Source: a virus
Strand: one strand, 5' to 3'
IMG/VR virus record: IMGVR_UViG_3300025122_000045
Coordinates: 1 to 40,928 of that record
DNA: 40,928 bases
Below, piece by piece: positions 39,886-40,928 of this stretch. The notes beneath the pieces were generated by a model. It was not told where the DNA came from. It did not search any database and was given only the letters and a program-made list of their open reading frames with translations. How positions within the stretch are numbered: the stretch's first letter is position 1; each line of letters opens with the position of its first letter. The translations under genes and the position numbers were made by a program.

Positions 39886-40088
39886 CTATTATATCTCCTC
39901 TGATAATCCCGAGCGTCTCTGAGTCCGTCATAAGCTCTGATTGCATCCCGGTGTTCGGTAGAGCCTTCTCCAAATTTTTTACCCTTGATTTTTATTTCAG
40001 TGTACATGAAAAAGAGAACTGTTCTGATTGCCTCGTTCGCTTCGTTTACTGACATTGGGATTGTTTCCATTTCCATTTCCGGTGTCAT
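39882..40088 (-). CDS. First gene of the leftward early block (68 aa)
   Basis: AGGAGG lies 8 bases before ATG 40088, about 60 bases after the promoter. It is helical (VNEANEAIRTVLFFMYTEIK) with a charged C-terminus (RDARDYQRRYNR). As the first early gene it could be a host-takeover protein, but nothing in the sequence names its function. Confidence 0.7.
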   Translation of the reverse strand: MTPEMEMETIPMSVNEANEAIRTVLFFMYTEIKIKGKKFGEGSTEHRDAIRAYDGLRDARDYQRRYNR

Positions 40089-40145
40089 TATCCTTTCCTC
40101 CTGTGTGTTATTTACTCAATCCTTAAATATCTCCATTGACACCCC

Positions 40146-40174
40146 ACAATAACACATATTCCCCCGTTTGTCAA
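40146..40174 (-). promoter_or_regulatory. Main leftward early promoter
   Basis: On the minus strand TTGACA (40174-40169), 17 bases, TATTGT (40151-40146). Its spacer has GGGGAAT in the same place as the promoter at 33373-33401. It lies at the edge of the origin-like region and drives the early genes. Confidence 0.85.
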
Positions 40175-40220
40175 TAAAAATCGTCATCCTTACCGTTATT
40201 AACACCAAGTTTTTATATTA

Positions 40221-40610
40221 TACAATTCCCCGGATATTATCTGATAGTCATTTTTATTGCCCTGATAATCTCAAATATTGCCCTGATGATTTTATTATTA
40301 TCCCTGGTATTCCCTGATATCCTCTGGTTGTTCACCATTATGCCTCCGGTATCTCTAGATTTTACAATGTATGATATAATCCTTAGAGGGGTAGTTGTTC
40401 TTAGAAAAAAAAAAAAAAAAAAAAAATACTACTAACTACTACTCCTGCGCCTTAACAAAACAACCACTACATTCCCCAAAATATATCCCATATCACCGAA
40501 CAACCAGGTAACATCAGATAACACCAGGGCAATAATAATGACTATCAGGGCAATTTTAAAGACTCTTAGGGAACATCAGACAATATAATGAATATCATGG
40601 TGAATTGTAA
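40221..40610. other. Candidate replication origin: inverted arms with iteron-like repeats and A-tract
   Basis: The segment is very AT-rich and non-coding. Four CCCTGAT-like repeats run forward (starting near 40256, 40277, 40299 and 40309) and four run reversed (near 40501-40515, 40521-40537, 40540-40557 and 40561-40577). Both arms end inward with CTGGTTGTTC. Between them lies a run of 22 A (40405-40426) beside ACTACT repeats. This symmetry resembles an iteron origin or a large control region; no DnaA box or initiator gene was recognised. Confidence 0.55.
40241..40548. repeat. 24-base inverted repeat flanking the A-tract
   Basis: The left arm is 40241-40264 and the right arm 40525-40548. The right arm reverse-complemented matches the left at 23 of 24 bases (one T/A difference at the twelfth base); each reads CTGATAGTCATT, then ATTGCCCTG. 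They are 260 bases apart and form the core of a longer, imperfect inverted duplication. Confidence 0.85.
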
Positions 40611-40636
40611 AATGGTGGGATTTTCAAATTTACAAT
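40604..40636. promoter_or_regulatory. 33-bp palindrome, copy 4
   Basis: ATTGTAAAA (40604-40612) and ATTTACAAT (40628-40636): arms with one mismatch, spacer 15, total 33. It shares ATTGTAAAATGGTG with copy 2. It abuts a possible rightward -35 at 40637 and lies at the outer edge of the origin-like region. Single TTTTACAAT half-sites lie at 40360-40368 and 939-947. Confidence 0.75.
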
Positions 40637-40665
40637 TTGCCACTTTCGATACCATGAAATAATCT
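40637..40665 (+). promoter_or_regulatory. Possible rightward promoter beside palindrome copy 4
   Basis: TTGCCA (40637-40642), 17 bases, TAATCT (40660-40665). The -35 is good (5/6), the -10 weak. If used, it would read across the terminal junction to the 185 gene, and palindrome copy 4 would overlap its upstream edge. Confidence 0.35.
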
Positions 40666-40745
40666 CTATAAGGAAAATTCCCGATAACAGAAAATAATCC
40701 TCTATAGTGATTTTAAGGAGAAAGGAAAGCGAAAACCGGGGCTGA

Positions 40746-40788
40746 GAAAATCGGTGGTATGCAATCGGTGTGCCGATTAGCGATTTTC
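40746..40788. other. Nested hairpin immediately before the right terminal repeat
   Basis: GAAAATCG (40746-40753) pairs with CGATTTTC (40781-40788), and inside AATCGG/CCGATT closes a TGTG loop. The structure ends exactly at the base before the right repeat copy. There is no T-tract after it. It could explain an assembly break or mark a processing site. Confidence 0.5.
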
Positions 40789-40928
40789 GGGTTTGGTCTG
40801 GAAAAAAAAAAAAATGAACATTTTGGTTGCATATGGGGTTGTAATCGAGTATAACACATATACGCCCCGATTGACGGGGCGGGAAATTCCCCCAAGCGGG
40901 AATCGATACCGAGACGAAAAAAATGCCG
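40789..40928. repeat. Terminal direct repeat, right copy
   Basis: This repeats bases 1-139 with one extra A in the A-tract (13 instead of 12). With the overlap removed the genome unit is about 40,788 bases. The first rightward gene starts only after the repeat. Confidence 0.9.

Noticed and set aside
22226-40088. Integrase, excisionase, cI-like repressor or tRNA genes
   Set aside because: No recombinase or repressor motif was seen among the proteins on either strand, and no tRNA-like T-loop was recognised by eye; a dedicated tRNA search was not possible.

Overview
The window is a complete or near-complete genome of a tailed phage (Caudoviricetes), about 40.8 kb per unit. The first 139 bases recur at the end (40789-40928) with a single one-base homopolymer difference, so the contig is either an overlapping circular assembly or carries true direct terminal repeats. 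Portal, scaffold, SU10-type capsid protein, head-tail adaptor, nozzle-like protein, fibre and a block of large internal proteins are present, with no tape measure or tail tube, so a short-tailed (podovirus-like) virion is the best reading. A lipoprotein (outer) spanin and a partner inner spanin point to a Gram-negative host. No integrase, excisionase, repressor, tRNA or CRISPR array was seen, so a virulent lifestyle is likely. The host cannot be named from sequence.

Layout: two transcription blocks converge near 22.2 kb. The rightward block (1053-22225) starts at a near-consensus sigma70-type promoter (964-992) and carries packaging (terS, a PD-(D/E)XK nuclease, terL), portal, scaffold, capsid, connector, fibre, a lysis cassette (11600-13264), tail and internal/ejection proteins. 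A separate short rightward unit (185-733) ends at a strong intrinsic terminator. The leftward block (40088 down to 22152) starts at another near-consensus promoter (40146-40174), with a second, similar promoter at 33373-33401. It opens with many small uncharacterised early genes, then nucleotide-metabolism genes (NrdJ C-terminal-like, MazG-like, ThyX), then recombination and replication genes: Cas4-like nuclease, Sak4-like ATPase, a probable ssDNA-binding partner, RecD/Dda-like helicase, ParB-methyltransferase fusion, a family A DNA polymerase split into two genes around a HAD-like gene, and a DUF3987-type helicase.

The block between the divergent units (40089-40788, continuing into 1-184) is AT-rich and non-coding. 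It holds a symmetric pair of inverted arms with CCCTGAT-like repeats around a 22-A tract and looks like a replication origin or control region.

The most unusual signals are: four copies of an inverted repeat of exactly 33 bp (ATTGTAAAA-N15-TTTTACAAT) at intergenic sites in both arms; a compact three-way-junction RNA with a GNRA tetraloop at 36671-36737 (minus); a UDG-exonuclease-polymerase cut between thumb and motif A, with a four-cysteine insertion in the second piece; a shared L-[DE]-x-F C-terminal tail on otherwise unrelated early proteins; and the symmetric origin-like region. Several short genes (12208, 36230, 37846, 38334, 38774) are supported by ribosome sites and tight packing.
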